A stretch of DNA of 40,854 bases from Zygnema cylindricum. Lineage: Eukaryota; Streptophyta; Zygnematophyceae; Zygnematales; Zygnemataceae. Location: contig JBBHKE010000654.1 in the NCBI GenBank assembly GCA_037447655.1, forward strand, positions 1 to 40,854, read 5' to 3'. The position numbers and the translations under genes were made by a program. The notes beneath the pieces were generated by a model. The model ran no database searches. It was not told the DNA's origin and saw only the letters and a program-made list of their open reading frames with translations. Shown here one piece after another: positions 10,098 through 21,100 of this stretch (its first letter is position 1; each line of letters opens with the position of its first letter).

Positions 10098-10699
10098 TGT
10101 TAGGATTGCAATGTGGGATTTTTCCAATGTTGGTTCGTTCTTAGTGTGGGTCAGTTTTGTCGCGCGTCATGTCACGCGTCATATTTCGTATCATTAGTAC
10201 TTTTCAGTTGCGTTTGATTAAGTGTGAACGTTTGGTCTTTTTCGTTTGTATGCGGGACTTCTAGTACTTTCGGTTCGTGCGTATACGTCTAGAAGTATAG
10301 TTTCGTGTAAATTACGTTATACTTAAAAAACGGTACTTCTAGATATTTTGTTTCGCGGATTTTTAGTGTACGTCATACTCTATTTTGCGTCCAGGTACAT
10401 GTGACGCTTCTAGAATTAGATTTCTAGATGTAATCTGGCGACTAAGTTAAAATGCCAGCTAGTGAGGGATTAGGTAACAACTAAGAAACAACTAAGGGGA
10501 AATTAAGGAGAAACTATTGTAGAACTAATGTATGAGAATTAATGTAAGAATTTATTTTCTGAATTTTGTATTGTCTCTATCTATGTTCGTGAGGATTTAA
10601 TGTATGTGAGCTGGTTGATATTTGATGTGAGTTAAATTCGCTTCCGCATTGTAATTTGTCAATTTTTTGCGCATTCCGCTTGTGTTTTCGATCCTTTCA
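10098..10699 (+). repeat. Right LTR of the copia element
   Basis: This 602-bp repeat starts TGTTAGGATTGCAATGTGG and ends GATCCTTTCA, followed by the target duplicate GTTTT. Its 5' half is markedly more diverged from the left LTR than its 3' half. Confidence 0.93.
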
Positions 10700-10702
10700 G
10701 TT

Positions 10703-10866
10703 TTAATCATCCGCTTGATATCATTGGAATCCCATTGGTTCTCTTCTTTAGCATGCAGTCTCATCTCTTTGTCTTCTCCCGAAGCAAGGGAAGACTTCGC
10801 CTTTTTATCAATCTCTTCAAGAACCATTTGAGATTGAAAACTTTCATTGTCGTTCTCAGTATCCAT
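10703..10866 (-). other. Open coding-like fragment abutting the copia insertion
   Basis: On the minus strand, from ATG at 10864-10866 (MDTENDNESFQSQMVLEEID), a charged, hydrophilic frame runs without a stop into the copia target site at 10700-10704. It could be an exon end or a decayed gene fragment into which the retrotransposon inserted. The frame does not continue for more than about five codons on the other side of the element (6226 and leftwards). No family is recognised; it may be chance. Confidence 0.25.
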
Positions 10867-11353
10867 GTCATTGCTCTCCCTCTCCCTCACCCTCTTCCTC
10901 TCTTTTCCTTTACTAAGATATGAACCAGACGGGTTCCTTCACGACAGATTTCACTCAAGGTTATTTACACCTCGTCCTAGTAATATTCATATATTGCAAA
11001 ACCCTAAACCTACTAACTCTATCAAATTTCCTTCAAAACCAGAAAGGGAATAGTTCCATTGTCGGATCAAAAATTTCCTAATTACTGGAGAGATCAAACG
11101 GACTGCTTTAAACTTTAAAGTTAAGACTCCTCAAGACGCGGAAGTACACGTGGCAACAATACCTATGTGTGGATGTCAAGCTGGCAGGAAATCCGCACAC
11201 GTGGCAAAAGGCGCAAAAAATATCATCTGATCTAACGGTTGTTTGCTCATGCAAGGATTTAAAGTTCATGGAAACCGTGCGAAAATTCAGTGCCTAACCC
11301 GAAAATCGTGCTTCATATTATGGAATTTTGTGCACTGGTCCATGATTTGAACA

Positions 11354-11993
11354 ACACCGCCCATCGTTATTACCATGGAAGATTTTTATTTTTAGACTAT
11401 ATAAGTATATAATACTAAATTAGTGCGGGGAGACGTGGTAGATTGTTTGAACGTGGTTATTGTTGTGTATCAGTAAATTTCCCTACCGCGATAATCCAAT
11501 AGCCAATATTATCGGTTATCGAACGGCAAGGTGGTCCGATATATCACTTTGGGACATAAATTTGTTATCGAAGATATCTATGTGAATATATGGTTTTATG
11601 TCACATTCTTACTATACAATATATAATGTTTATTTTGACAGTATGACATGTCACATGTCACGATTTGCTCTGTACTTTGTAAAAAAAAATTACAGACTAC
11701 GTAGCACTTACGTACAAAATGGTACTTTATACAGGTACACGGTAATTGTAAAGCCGTCGCGATATTTTCTTTTGGCATATCAAGCCAATAAATCGATTAG
11801 TAAGGCAGTTATTTCCTTACCGATATATCATAGCTATGTATCGATAATCGCTAGGCCGAAAAGATACATATCGACTATTAGTTGTGGCTACCGATACACA
11901 GCCTGCTGTCTTAAATAGCGTTGCCAACACTATTTTATGATTTTGGACTCGTGACCGAATTAGTGTTATGACGCTTATAACGATAAGCAGTGT
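11354..11993. mobile_element. MITE family 2, copy 1 (split by a family 1 MITE)
   Basis: The left end ACACCGCCCATCGTTATTA (11354) and right end TATAACGATAAGCAGTGT (to 11993) form imperfect inverted repeats. Removing the family 1 element at 11458-11906 leaves about 191 bp, the same size as copy 2 (191 bp) and close to the copy in NOT1 intron 35 (182 bp). The interior shares AACACTATTTTATGATTTTGG with copy 2 (AACACTATTTTACGATATCAGG). It is non-coding. No clear target duplication is seen; a TA duplication is possible, but the TIR itself ends in TA-like bases. Confidence 0.7.
11458..11906. mobile_element. hAT-like MITE, family 1, copy B (nested, decayed right end)
   Basis: The left end TATTGTTGTGTATCAGTAA matches 17 of 19 bases of the copy A terminus. 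The shared subterminal block TTATCGGTTATCGAACGG is at 11509-11526, then CCGATATAT. The right end still reads CTACCGATACACA (11889-11901), but its last six or so bases have diverged, so the boundary is approximate and no 8-bp duplication remains. It lies in the same orientation as copy A and is inserted within MITE family 2 copy 1. It has no coding capacity. Confidence 0.72.
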
Positions 11994-12184
11994 ACATTGC
12001 CCATCGCTATTAAAATCGCTGAATTAATAGCGTTTACACTATCTCCGCTAATTATGTTTCACAACGTGGCTTCTGTGCGACACTGAAATAGTATTATTAA
12101 ATTGTAACAACACTATTTTACGATATCAGGCCAGCAAACACTACTTAGAATTAGAGTGATTGACACCAATAGTGATGGGTGGTT
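11994..12184. mobile_element. MITE family 2, copy 2
   Basis: The left end ACATTGCCCATCGCTATTAA and right end CCAATAGTGATGGGTGGTT form imperfect inverted repeats 191 bp apart. The copy abuts copy 1 directly (GTGT|ACAT junction), giving a head-to-tail pair. It is non-coding. Confidence 0.65.
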
Positions 12185-12433
12185 AAGTGATGCTACACAT
12201 GGGCAGTCTATTTACTATGGGCACCCAATGCAAGGGATCAATCTGCAACCCTAAACCCCTGGAAGTAAAAAAATACTGCAAAAACTGCCGAGTTTACATA
12301 ACTATACTTCCCGTGCGAATGACATGGACAATTGTGAACAGCAAAAAGTATTAGCTCCTAGAAAAAAACAACCAGCTAGTCGCAGTAACGCTATTCCGTG
12401 TTCGTAGGTCGAGAAAAACCAGAAACCGAACGA

Positions 12434-12460
12434 AATTGTCAACGCTAATAGCGATGCAGG
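12434..12460. mobile_element. Isolated MITE family 2 end
   Basis: AACGCTAATAGCGATGCAGGGTGTTG resembles the right terminus of the intron 35 copy (ACGCTAATAGCGATGGTCGGTGT). No matching left end was found about 190 bp upstream, so this is a fragment or a highly decayed copy. Confidence 0.4.
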
Positions 12461-14227
12461 GTGTTGTGAAGACCATACTAATTCGTGTACACTAATGCAC
12501 GAAGGAGCAGCCTCTCCGAAAAGTGTACGGCCATTGTACCATAATTTAAGTTTGTTAATTGACAATGATCAGTGTGCCTTTTACAGTTCTAGTTTTTTCT
12601 TGTCTATTCAACCATTGTTTCTTATGATCCTGTAGGGTTTTGTTGTTCTGAATCGCATTTCTTTTGTTAATTCTTATTTGCCTTCCATTTCACTCTGATT
12701 AGTCATGCATACACAGCGTTGGCTAATAACATTTTTACCATTTGAACGCTGATAATTGAAACCCAGTATTTACACCAGTGAAAACGGTGTATTAATTTAG
12801 GGAGTGCATGGAGTTTAAACTGTCCGCGTATTCACAGAATGCACAATAAACTACAGGAATAGGTTCAGGTTTAAAGTACAAAAAAATCATACGTGTATAG
12901 AAGTACGGAATACCTTGAAGTACATTTACACTTCGGCAATTTTAAATCCCATATATTTGGTCAAAAACACAAAAAGATCATATATTTGAAAAAGAAATCC
13001 CCAATGCAACTCTACCACCAGCATAACTGCTAAGGGTGATTGTGTCCGTTAAGAAAGTAAAAATAAAACTTAGAGCATAAAGCCTTTAGTATTTTTGAAA
13101 AAAAATTGGGAGAAAAAATAACAACAACAAAAACTCAAAAACTTAAAAGATCACCTTATTTTTACAGTTGGATACACTTGTAAGTATCTGCCCTAAAGCT
13201 AGTTTTAAAGACTAAACTTACAAATGGAAATGGGTTAAACTGAGTGTTGAAGCGTTCAAATGGGCATTCAAGCTGTCAAAATCTTTATCCTAATTTGTGC
13301 ATACTTATAAACTCAAATGTTATCTACTTTGCAGTCCCAACACTGCAATTTAGTTTAGTTCGTTCATCTAGGTCATTGAACTACCATGCTGATAGTCACA
13401 ATTTGATCTGCCACCATTCCTTCAACATCACAAGATTGATGTTAAGGTAGCTTCATGGTTGTTGATAGCAATCACCACCCTCAATATATCAAGAACCAGA
13501 GGCACCCATTAATAAGCAAATCTTACTAATATATTAGTTTGTCGTTTTCTGTTTGACATCTGTGCTCATAATGTTCTTGGTATTTCACAGTCCGTTCATG
13601 TGTAACATTCTTTCCATATTCATCCAAGTTTACAATCGCGCTTTTATCAAATTCAAGGTAATCATTTCTTAATTAACATCATTAGGAGGATACCCTGCAA
13701 GAAACTTATCATGCACTTAAGCAAACCACACTAATTGGCATGGCACACCACAAAACTCAGTCAAACTATGATAGCTCATGAATGGGAGATGACACATTCA
13801 CTAAAACCCAGCTTTGTTTTTCCACCAAACACTCGTTCAAGCAAACGCTTGAATTTTAGGTACTACCAGAATCTGTGAAATATCCTAGGAACTTAGCAAC
13901 TTTTATTCAGCTAATGGAATTTTGAATTCCTTTTCACAACACATAAATGACTACTTTGGCAGAGAGTTAACATTCCTTTCTAGGCTTATAANNNNNNNNN
14001 NATTATTGTTAATGTTTAATAACGATGTTCATGTTGTATATCCTTTCCATGTTACTCTAGCACTTCAGTCTATTGGACTTGACAAACTCGCAAGGGACAA
14101 TGTTCACAGATTTGGAATTTGTTTGTACACTGACTGATGCGGCTTTTCCTTGTGATGCCGGCCAATGTACCTACATAGACCTGGTTTTTACCTATAGCTG
14201 GCTACGATTAACTAGTACGTTTTCTGA
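12461..14227. other. Intergenic, no gene recognised; contains assembly gap
   Basis: AT-rich sequence without a credible coding frame, RNA gene or transposon terminus. A 10-N gap at 13992-14001 marks a join of unknown true length. Confidence 0.6.
13992..14001. other. Assembly gap (10 N)
   Basis: Ten undetermined bases, probably a scaffolding placeholder; sequence of any length could be missing here. Confidence 0.98.
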
Positions 14228-14448
14228 GTATAATATGGTTTTGGTCTCCAGCGTTTGCCAGTTGGCTTTGGCACTGGCTGGCAATTGGCTGGCGGGCGCG
14301 GCCTATTCTTGGTGAGTCAACCGACCGTAACCGCCCGACCCCCAAAATTTGGCAACCGAATCCGTTCCGGATCCGGCGCGGGCGGTCGGTTAACGGTCGG
14401 TCACGGTTTCGGTTGACCGTTTGCGACCTCTGGTTTTGGTATAATATG
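14228..14448. repeat. GC-rich foldback segment between 10-bp direct repeats
   Basis: GTATAATATG occurs at 14228-14237 and 14439-14448. Between them lies a 201-bp segment much richer in G+C than its surroundings, with an imperfect inverted repeat: GTCAACCGACCGTAACCGCC near 14317 against GGTCGGTTAACGGTCGGTC and GGTTTCGGTTGAC near 14387-14416. This looks like a small foldback or MITE-type insertion of a third type, but terminal inverted repeats at the duplicated sites are not clear. The right end reads CGACCTCTG, which would suit a hAT terminus (CAGAGG). Confidence 0.4.
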
Positions 14449-14740
14449 AGTCTTTTGCATGATCAATTAGCATCGGTCGATATCCATTTTTGGTCCAGAT
14501 ACATCCATGTAACCGGCCGTAGTGTTCCTTTTCGGCGTAGTCAGTCACATGTTTGTTTAAGGTTTAGACACTTGTAACAGGGAACGCTCAAACAGTTCAG
14601 GTTATCTGACTTCACGATCTCATTGTACCTTTCCTATATGTTGTACTTGTAGCAATAATTTGTAATTGTTATTACACGGTATGGTCGGACAGTATGTTTT
14701 AGTTCGAACTCTTCAGAATATGAGTTTACCCATAGTCCCA

Positions 14741-15172
14741 TACTTCCAGGCACTACAGTACAGTAAAGGATACCGTGGATCCGTAGCCCGTTTTTTGCAA
14801 TTTCAACTGTAGAGTGACATAGGAGCAGTGCAGTACAGTACAGTACGAAGCGGTACAGTAGTACGAATACTTGCATTGAAATTCCGACTGTAGCGTGACG
14901 TAGCAGAAGTACACGAAATATATTCTGTGGCTTCACTGCTGGAAGGTTTGGCATGGCGCTCCGATCATCTGATCGACTTTCTCTCCTAGACTCTGCTTTA
15001 TGTCCATGACAGCTCAAATTTTGTTGTTCTCTCTCCGCCGGCATTCCTTTATCCCTCCCTGCTGCCGTCTCTTTGCTCTCCTTCATGCTTGACTCAGAGA
15101 TTAGCCTGGCCGGCGCTACAGTCGCGTCAGAGGTGAATGTTGTAGCGAGACTGGTCGCTCCTTAGGGTCAGC
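14741..15172 (+). promoter_or_regulatory. NOT1 upstream region and 5' leader
   Basis: An imperfect duplication of about 40 bp is present: TTGCAATTTCAACTGTAGAG (14795) against TTGCATTGAAATTCCGACTG (14871). Each copy is followed by a TGACATAG or TGACGTAG box; the second holds TGACG, the core recognised by plant TGA-type bZIP factors. A CAGTA repeat runs between them (14828-14865). 15000-15070 is pyrimidine-rich, typical of a 5' leader. A TAG in frame with the NOT1 start lies at 15143-15145, so translation cannot begin upstream. No TATA box or transcription start could be fixed. Confidence 0.4.
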
Positions 15173-18100
15173 ATGGTCACTTTTGCTTCCACTCTTGCAA
15201 GCCAAATCGGCTCTCTCATTGCCAGCCTGAACCCTACGAATTCCAAGACTGTGGCAGCGGAGTTGAGCCAGGTTTCGTCATAAACCTTTTTTTTTCTGCA
15301 AACGGAATTTGTACAAGGCATTGTATCAGTAATGTCTCTGCAAAAGTGTTTTTGTAACCTCCATTTCTCCAGGGTTTCGGTCGTATGAATTGATTAAAAA
15401 TTTGAACCTCACATCTGTTTTTTGTCAATGCTTGCAGCTGACAGAGTTGTATGGCTCGGATGGAAGTGTAATTCTCCTGAGGACTTTCTTAGAGCAAGTT
15501 GACGTGAGAGAAGGCAACACACGGCATTCTCAGCTGAAGCTTCAGCTGTTTACTTTAGCATTAGAGAAACTGATCGAGCTGCCAAATTTTGCTACTATAC
15601 TTAACTACAGTCTCTTACACATAAAGTCTCCTGGTCGATTCGTGGCTGACCTGCTAAAAGCAATCAAGCTTCCAGCACACCGTCGTGTTGCACTTGGCCT
15701 TGCTTTGATTGAAGCAGAAGACTCCCTAGTTCATGAAGAAGGTATAAACAAACAGGAAAAAATGCACTCTCTAGACACACGGCATAGTGCTTAGATACTG
15801 CCTGTGTTGTCAGATATTACAGCGCATTGGTGAATTCAATTGTTTTTTCTGTTTAGCACTGTGGACATTTTTTGTTTGCTGTCACAGTTTGTGTTACTGT
15901 AACAGGTTTTCTTTTATCCACTCAGTTTGTATGATATTTACAGGTTTTCTTTTATCCGTTCAGTTTGTATGATTGTAATTGGTTTCTTTTGTCCACTTTT
16001 TCTCATAATAGTTGCTTGTATGTTTTTTGCAGGAGTGAAACTGTTAGAAACTGAACTTTCAGAATTTGTTGAGGATTCTTCCCGAGGATTGTCCGTAAAC
16101 TTGTTCCAGCAGCTTCTCCTTTATGTACGGAAGACAGATATCACTAAAGTTGATATACCATCTTTTGTGAAAAACTCTCTCCTTTTGCAGAACTGCAGTG
16201 ACACTTCCGGTTTTATACTTTCCCCCGTCGTGTATGACGAGGTCGGACCTGCAAATTGCTTAAGGTGAGAGGTTTGTGGATGTAAGGGGAATAAATGCTA
16301 CTTTGCGTCCAGGAGGAAGGTTGTCTGACTGTTTGTTATCATTTGTCAACTCTCGGTGATGGTTTTTATTGTTGTGAAGAGAAGGCCGGCAAAAAAATAA
16401 AATATGATTAGGTTTTTTTGTCTTTACATTTGCTTGTGAGGTTTCCATCTGATGCACCTGGAGAGAGAAAAACTCTGATTATCTCTGATTAACTCTGAAG
16501 TTATTAACTCTGATTTTACAGAGTTAAATTCGTTGATTGGTGCTGCGTCCGCAGTCTACTTGTACCACTGAAGAGGCAATTTCATTGTTTGCGACTACGT
16601 GCACTTTTTTTGATGTTAAGCTGATGTGAGCTATGGTGTGAATCTCTGCCTGACTAGTGTTTTTTTTTGTGTGTGTTTCGTTTCTTTTGTGCCAGGAGTT
16701 TTGCGCAAACCTCTATTTTGTCTCCCTTTGACATGGCAGATATGGAGAGTGAACTCATTTCAGGAACCCATCCTGCTGACGTCATGGAAGAGATTGGATA
16801 TGACTGCACAGCCAGTGTGCAAAACTGTATTGAAGTCTTCTCCCGGTTTCCAACATTGTCAGAAGTGGAGATAGCACGGATTGTCGGAATGGTGGCGAGG
16901 ACACATACTGGCCTTGAAGACGGTCATGGTAGTCAAGGGACTTTAAGTACTGCTTTGGGAAGTAGCTTTTCTGGAGCTGATGATCCTGGATCCCCAAGTC
17001 ACTGGAACTTGGAGGTTTTGTTGAAAGCCATCCAACAAATAGTAAGTCCATCTACTTTTCTAAGTCATTCTCCCTCCGTGACCTATCACTTGTTAACTAA
17101 TCATTAGGTTAATTACATGGCCAGTAATCACAGTATTTGTACAGAATAATGTATGTTTTGTATCATACATATATGATCACTGTGATTACAGACAGTTATG
17201 CCAGTAATCGCATATTGTAATTACCTTGTAAATTAGCTGGTGCAAGTCTTTTCATGTTGGACATTTGTTCTTTTGTGATAACGTTAAATGTTTGTCACTC
17301 GGCTTACTTAAACGCTTTTCTGTGATCAGGCCCCTTCAACAAACTGGTCTTCTGTACTGGAGCACTTGGACCATGAGACATTTTCTTTGCCAGACCATAA
17401 GGCATTCACTGTTTTGCTGTCTGTTTACAACACGGCTTCAACGGTTAGTGAAAAGCTTTGCAACCTCACTATTTTTTTTATTTTTTATTTTTATGTGTGT
17501 TCTTATCAATTATTTGTGCAATGTTATAGGGCAATTATACTTACCCTGACAGCTACCATAGTATACGTACAGAACACTGTACGTTTTTGCTAGAAACATT
17601 CGTTTTTCTGTATGATTTTGGTGATTACTGGCTAGTGTTGCCAGTATTGTCAGCAACAGCGCAGGTATTTTCCCTTTTTAGAGGTTGTTTGGTTGATGCT
17701 TTTTTGGATGTAAATATTCATTATGGAAAGTGGCTGTATCACTCATTAACCTTGCAAAGGATTACAGGATGTCTTTCCTCTGACAGCAATCTGTGGACGG
17801 ATTTGGAACAACGCTGAAGGGCAACTTTCTTTCCTTCGGTATGCGACGGCGGCTCCGCCGGAATTATTTACATTTGCACACTCTCTCCGGACTCAGGTTT
17901 GTTCACTCTGCATTTCTGTACGTGTACTTGTCTTCTACTCATTCCCTTTGTATTTTAGATCAATCGTGTGAAATTTTTTGGAAATGCTGTGTGTGTTGTC
18001 CCTGTACTATATGTGTATTAAACTTGAGAGTTCCATACAATTTACGTATGTATGGGGTACACATAGGGTTTTCATTTTTTTTCGCACATTTGCTGGCTCA

Positions 18101-21100
18101 TGACGATGGCTTCTCAGCCATCTTTGGTGAATTGCTTGCTCTGTTGTTTTTTACTTTGTTAAGTGTCTACCAGGTATAATGTGTCATTTCCTTTTTTTAC
18201 TCATATGTACAATACTAACTTCTGTCATATGTTTCTTTCTGCATCCAATCCGATTGTTCTTTTTTTTTGCCACATGTCTCTTTCCAGCCGAGTTTGTTTG
18301 TATTTTTCTTTGTTGACACTTTTTCAGGGGAATTCTCTTTTCTTGCAGCCACCTGTTGATGGACTACATGGGCACAAGTCTTCCATTGGAACTCCAAATC
18401 AAGCGTGGCTGTCTTTGGATTTGTTGGAGATTCTGTGTCGTTTAGCAGAAGCAGGGCATGTTGCTGCTGTTCGTTCTATTTTGGACTATCCTCTAAAGCA
18501 TTGCCCTGAAGTTCTTCTACTTGGCCTTGCCCAGGTGAAGGTAAGTTTACTTTTTGAGAAAGCTGGGATTTGCTGAAATGTAGTGGATTTGGTTGTTCTT
18601 TATATTAGCAGACTGCTGTCGTTTTGTTTCCTGAAACTTCATAAATTAGTTGGATACTTTATAGCCCCTAGGGTTGAATTAGTTTTTTACGTTATACATA
18701 CACATGTAAAAGTTTTAGTACAAAGTACTGCAAACATGAAGCCATCTGAGGAGGAGCATGGTCGGGACAAAGTTTGGTCTTTGGTTAATTTCTGCATTGT
18801 TACTTTTAGTTAGTCATTTTTCTTTAATCGTGCACTGTGTATGTTAATGGTCTTTTTTAAATTCTATTGTTTGGATAGGGACTATTATGCACGTTTTCAT
18901 CTTATTGAAAGACAGTCAAGTTCTATCTCCGTGATATTTCTATTTACAAGGTTTTGTATGAGAAATTGGTTGCGCATAGTTGTTGGTTGCAAATTGGTTG
19001 CACAGAGTTGTTGGTTGCAAATTGGTTACACAGAGTTGTTGGTTGCAAATTGGTTGCAAGTATTGTAATGGGTAATTGGTTACGTGGTTTCTGCTAACAG
19101 ATTAAGATTTGCATCATAACTCTGTTTGGTTTAACCAAGGCATAACATCGTATTGCTGGTTGTTTGACACTTAAGTCTTTGATGTGAATGAGTTTGTCAT
19201 AACGAGTTTGTCGGAATAGTTCTATTCTCGTTTAATAGGATGTCATTTGTTGTATCTATGTCTTATGTACACTGCATGTGTGTGCTTGCGGATGCAGACT
19301 GAGTTAAACCTCGTACAGGGTGACATACTTTCTATGTTGTTGCCAACATATCTGGCCAACAATCCCAATTCTAGTACTGTCCTTCACTTGTTGTGGCCAT
19401 TAAATCGTGAAGTTGTCATGAAAGCCATGGTTGATGCTCATTCCAAAGACTCGAGCCAAGTTTCCAGAATATTGGATGTTTGTCAAGACCTAAAGGTTTG
19501 CCATCTTGGCCTTCATCTTATTGTTAGGTGTTCAGAGTCTCAATAGTTTATTCTTGTGATGTTTTCTGTTGTTTGCCTGCCAGGTATTGGATGGTCGGAA
19601 AAGTTATGGGGGGAGGGAATATAAAGTTTTCTGGAGTGTATATGAGTACAAGCACAGGAGGCACAGGCATATTGACTAGTAATTGCTTATGTTCTACGAG
19701 AAGTGCATCTTGTAGGTTATCCAATTCAATTAGAAGCCTAATTTGTGTCTGGGTTTCTTCTTAATTAATGAAGGAGTTCATACTGACATCAGTCTCTTTA
19801 GGAGACATCTTTAGGAGACATCTTTAGGAGACATCTTTAGGAGACATCTTTAGGAGACACGAGGATCATCGTACCACATAATTTTTTTAGGAATTCATGA
19901 TTTATTTTTACGGTTGTCAGTTTTATTGGAATACATGGATCCTGCCTGTGTGGTTGAATTCTGGAATTTTGGCTGCAAGTGGCTGTAAGTACTTTATGAT
20001 GGCATTTCTGCAGGTTTTGTCGGTCGTGCTCGATAGCACTCCTTTTTCTTTTGCAATTGATTTAGCTGCTCTTGCTTCAAGGCGGGAATACCTAAACCTG
20101 GAAAAATGGTTGCAAGACACGATAAGCATTCACAAAGATGCGCTCTTTCAGGTTTGTCTACAGCCACGTCCTTGTGCATGTTGTACGTTACTGGAATTAT
20201 GTTTCTTGAATGTCAAATAATGGGGGAACTCCTGTTTTTGGTTGAGCTATATCTTTGGCACTCGTGATAAGGGAATTATGGTTTCATCTGGGGTATCTTT
20301 AAGCCCGTCGCTTTAAGCTAAAATAAGTATATGCTGTCCTTCCAGGCCTGTCTCACCTTTCTCAAGGAGAGAACTGTAGCTGAACCACGGCCAGACGGCC
20401 CAGGTGGTATAGGCCAACGTTCCAGCCCTGTCAATTTGTCTTTGGAGACAACTGCTATTTTCTTCCGGGTGAGTGCCATGTCTTTACTTTTTGAAAAGTG
20501 TGAGTTCTTGCTGTCAAAAAGCAAAACATTTTATGGCAATCAGAGTGTTTACAGATCAGGGAAACCGGCAAAAGTGGTGTTATGGGCTATGTAGAGTCTT
20601 GTAGATCTTTTGTTACAGAGTTATGAAACCTAATGCTGGTTGTGGAAGAATTTTAAATCCACGAGACTACAAGACTCGAATTCGCCCAAGAAAGCATTTA
20701 GAAAGAGTTGCAGACGTAGGCACCGCTTAAGCTGGATTTTGTGAGCTAATTGGTCACAAGGGGTTCTTAAGCTAGTCGTTAGCTTCATGCAAACTGTATA
20801 ATTTCCAAGAAATGTGGGTTTTGTTCAAAGAAATATTCTCATAAACTTTTGAGAAGTTTTTGTCATGCGAAAGGTCATGTGCAGTGGTAGTGCTGATTCA
20901 ACAGCATCCGAAAGTTTTTGAAGTTCTTAATTTGTGCGTGCTCTTGACATGTGTGCACAATTTTTATTGCAAGCTATAATAATTTTAATAATTTTAATAA
21001 TAATTTTTATTGCAAGGTTCCTTATCTGTCAACTTTGATTGCTAATATTGATATTGTTGATTTGTTGGTTATTGCAGGTTCTTCAAAACAGCAGTAGTTT

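Larger units (their letters stand above)
6227..10699 (+). mobile_element. Ty1/copia LTR retrotransposon lacking RT and RNase H
   Basis: The element is 4473 bp long. It has two LTRs that begin TG and end CA, and an exact 5-bp target duplication GTTTT at 6222-6226 and 10700-10704. A PBS complementary to the initiator tRNA-Met 3' end follows the left LTR, and a purine tract precedes the right LTR. The internal order is Gag, aspartic protease, GAG-pre-integrase, integrase, integrase tail; protease and integrase in this order define Pseudoviridae (Ty1/copia). After the integrase tail the frame ends about 10 bp before the right LTR, where copia elements normally carry roughly 2 kb of reverse transcriptase and RNase H. 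The body also has at least three frameshifts and five internal stops. It therefore cannot move by itself. Host sequence on both sides is unrelated to the element. Confidence 0.92.
15173..20468 (+). other. NOT1: NOT1 exons 1-10: N-terminal helical scaffold
   Basis: Exons: 15173-15271, 15438-15741, 16033-16264, 16696-17041, 17330-17443, 17768-17896, 18349-18540, 19298-19495, 20014-20151, 20346-20468 (residues 1-625). This is the HEAT-like N-terminal part which in other organisms binds NOT10/NOT11-type subunits. Recognisable land-plant-like segments are [10 protein letters not shown] (exon 2), [16 protein letters not shown] and [16 protein letters not shown] (exon 4), [20 protein letters not shown] (exon 6) and [20 protein letters not shown] (exon 7). 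It is the most diverged part of the protein compared with land plants. Exon 3 begins in phase 1 and exon 4 in phase 2. Confidence 0.92.

Noticed and set aside
6165-10906. CT-rich tracts on both sides of the copia element read as a large duplication
   Set aside because: 6165-6217 and about 10871-10906 share only low-complexity CTCCCT words; the true target duplication is the 5-bp GTTTT.
11598-11918. 106-codon + strand open frame
   Set aside because: It lies inside MITE family 1 copy B, which is non-coding in copies A and C.
14634-15086. 150-codon minus-strand open frame upstream of NOT1
   Set aside because: No family resemblance; it overlaps the likely NOT1 leader and the CAGTA repeat, which keeps frames open.
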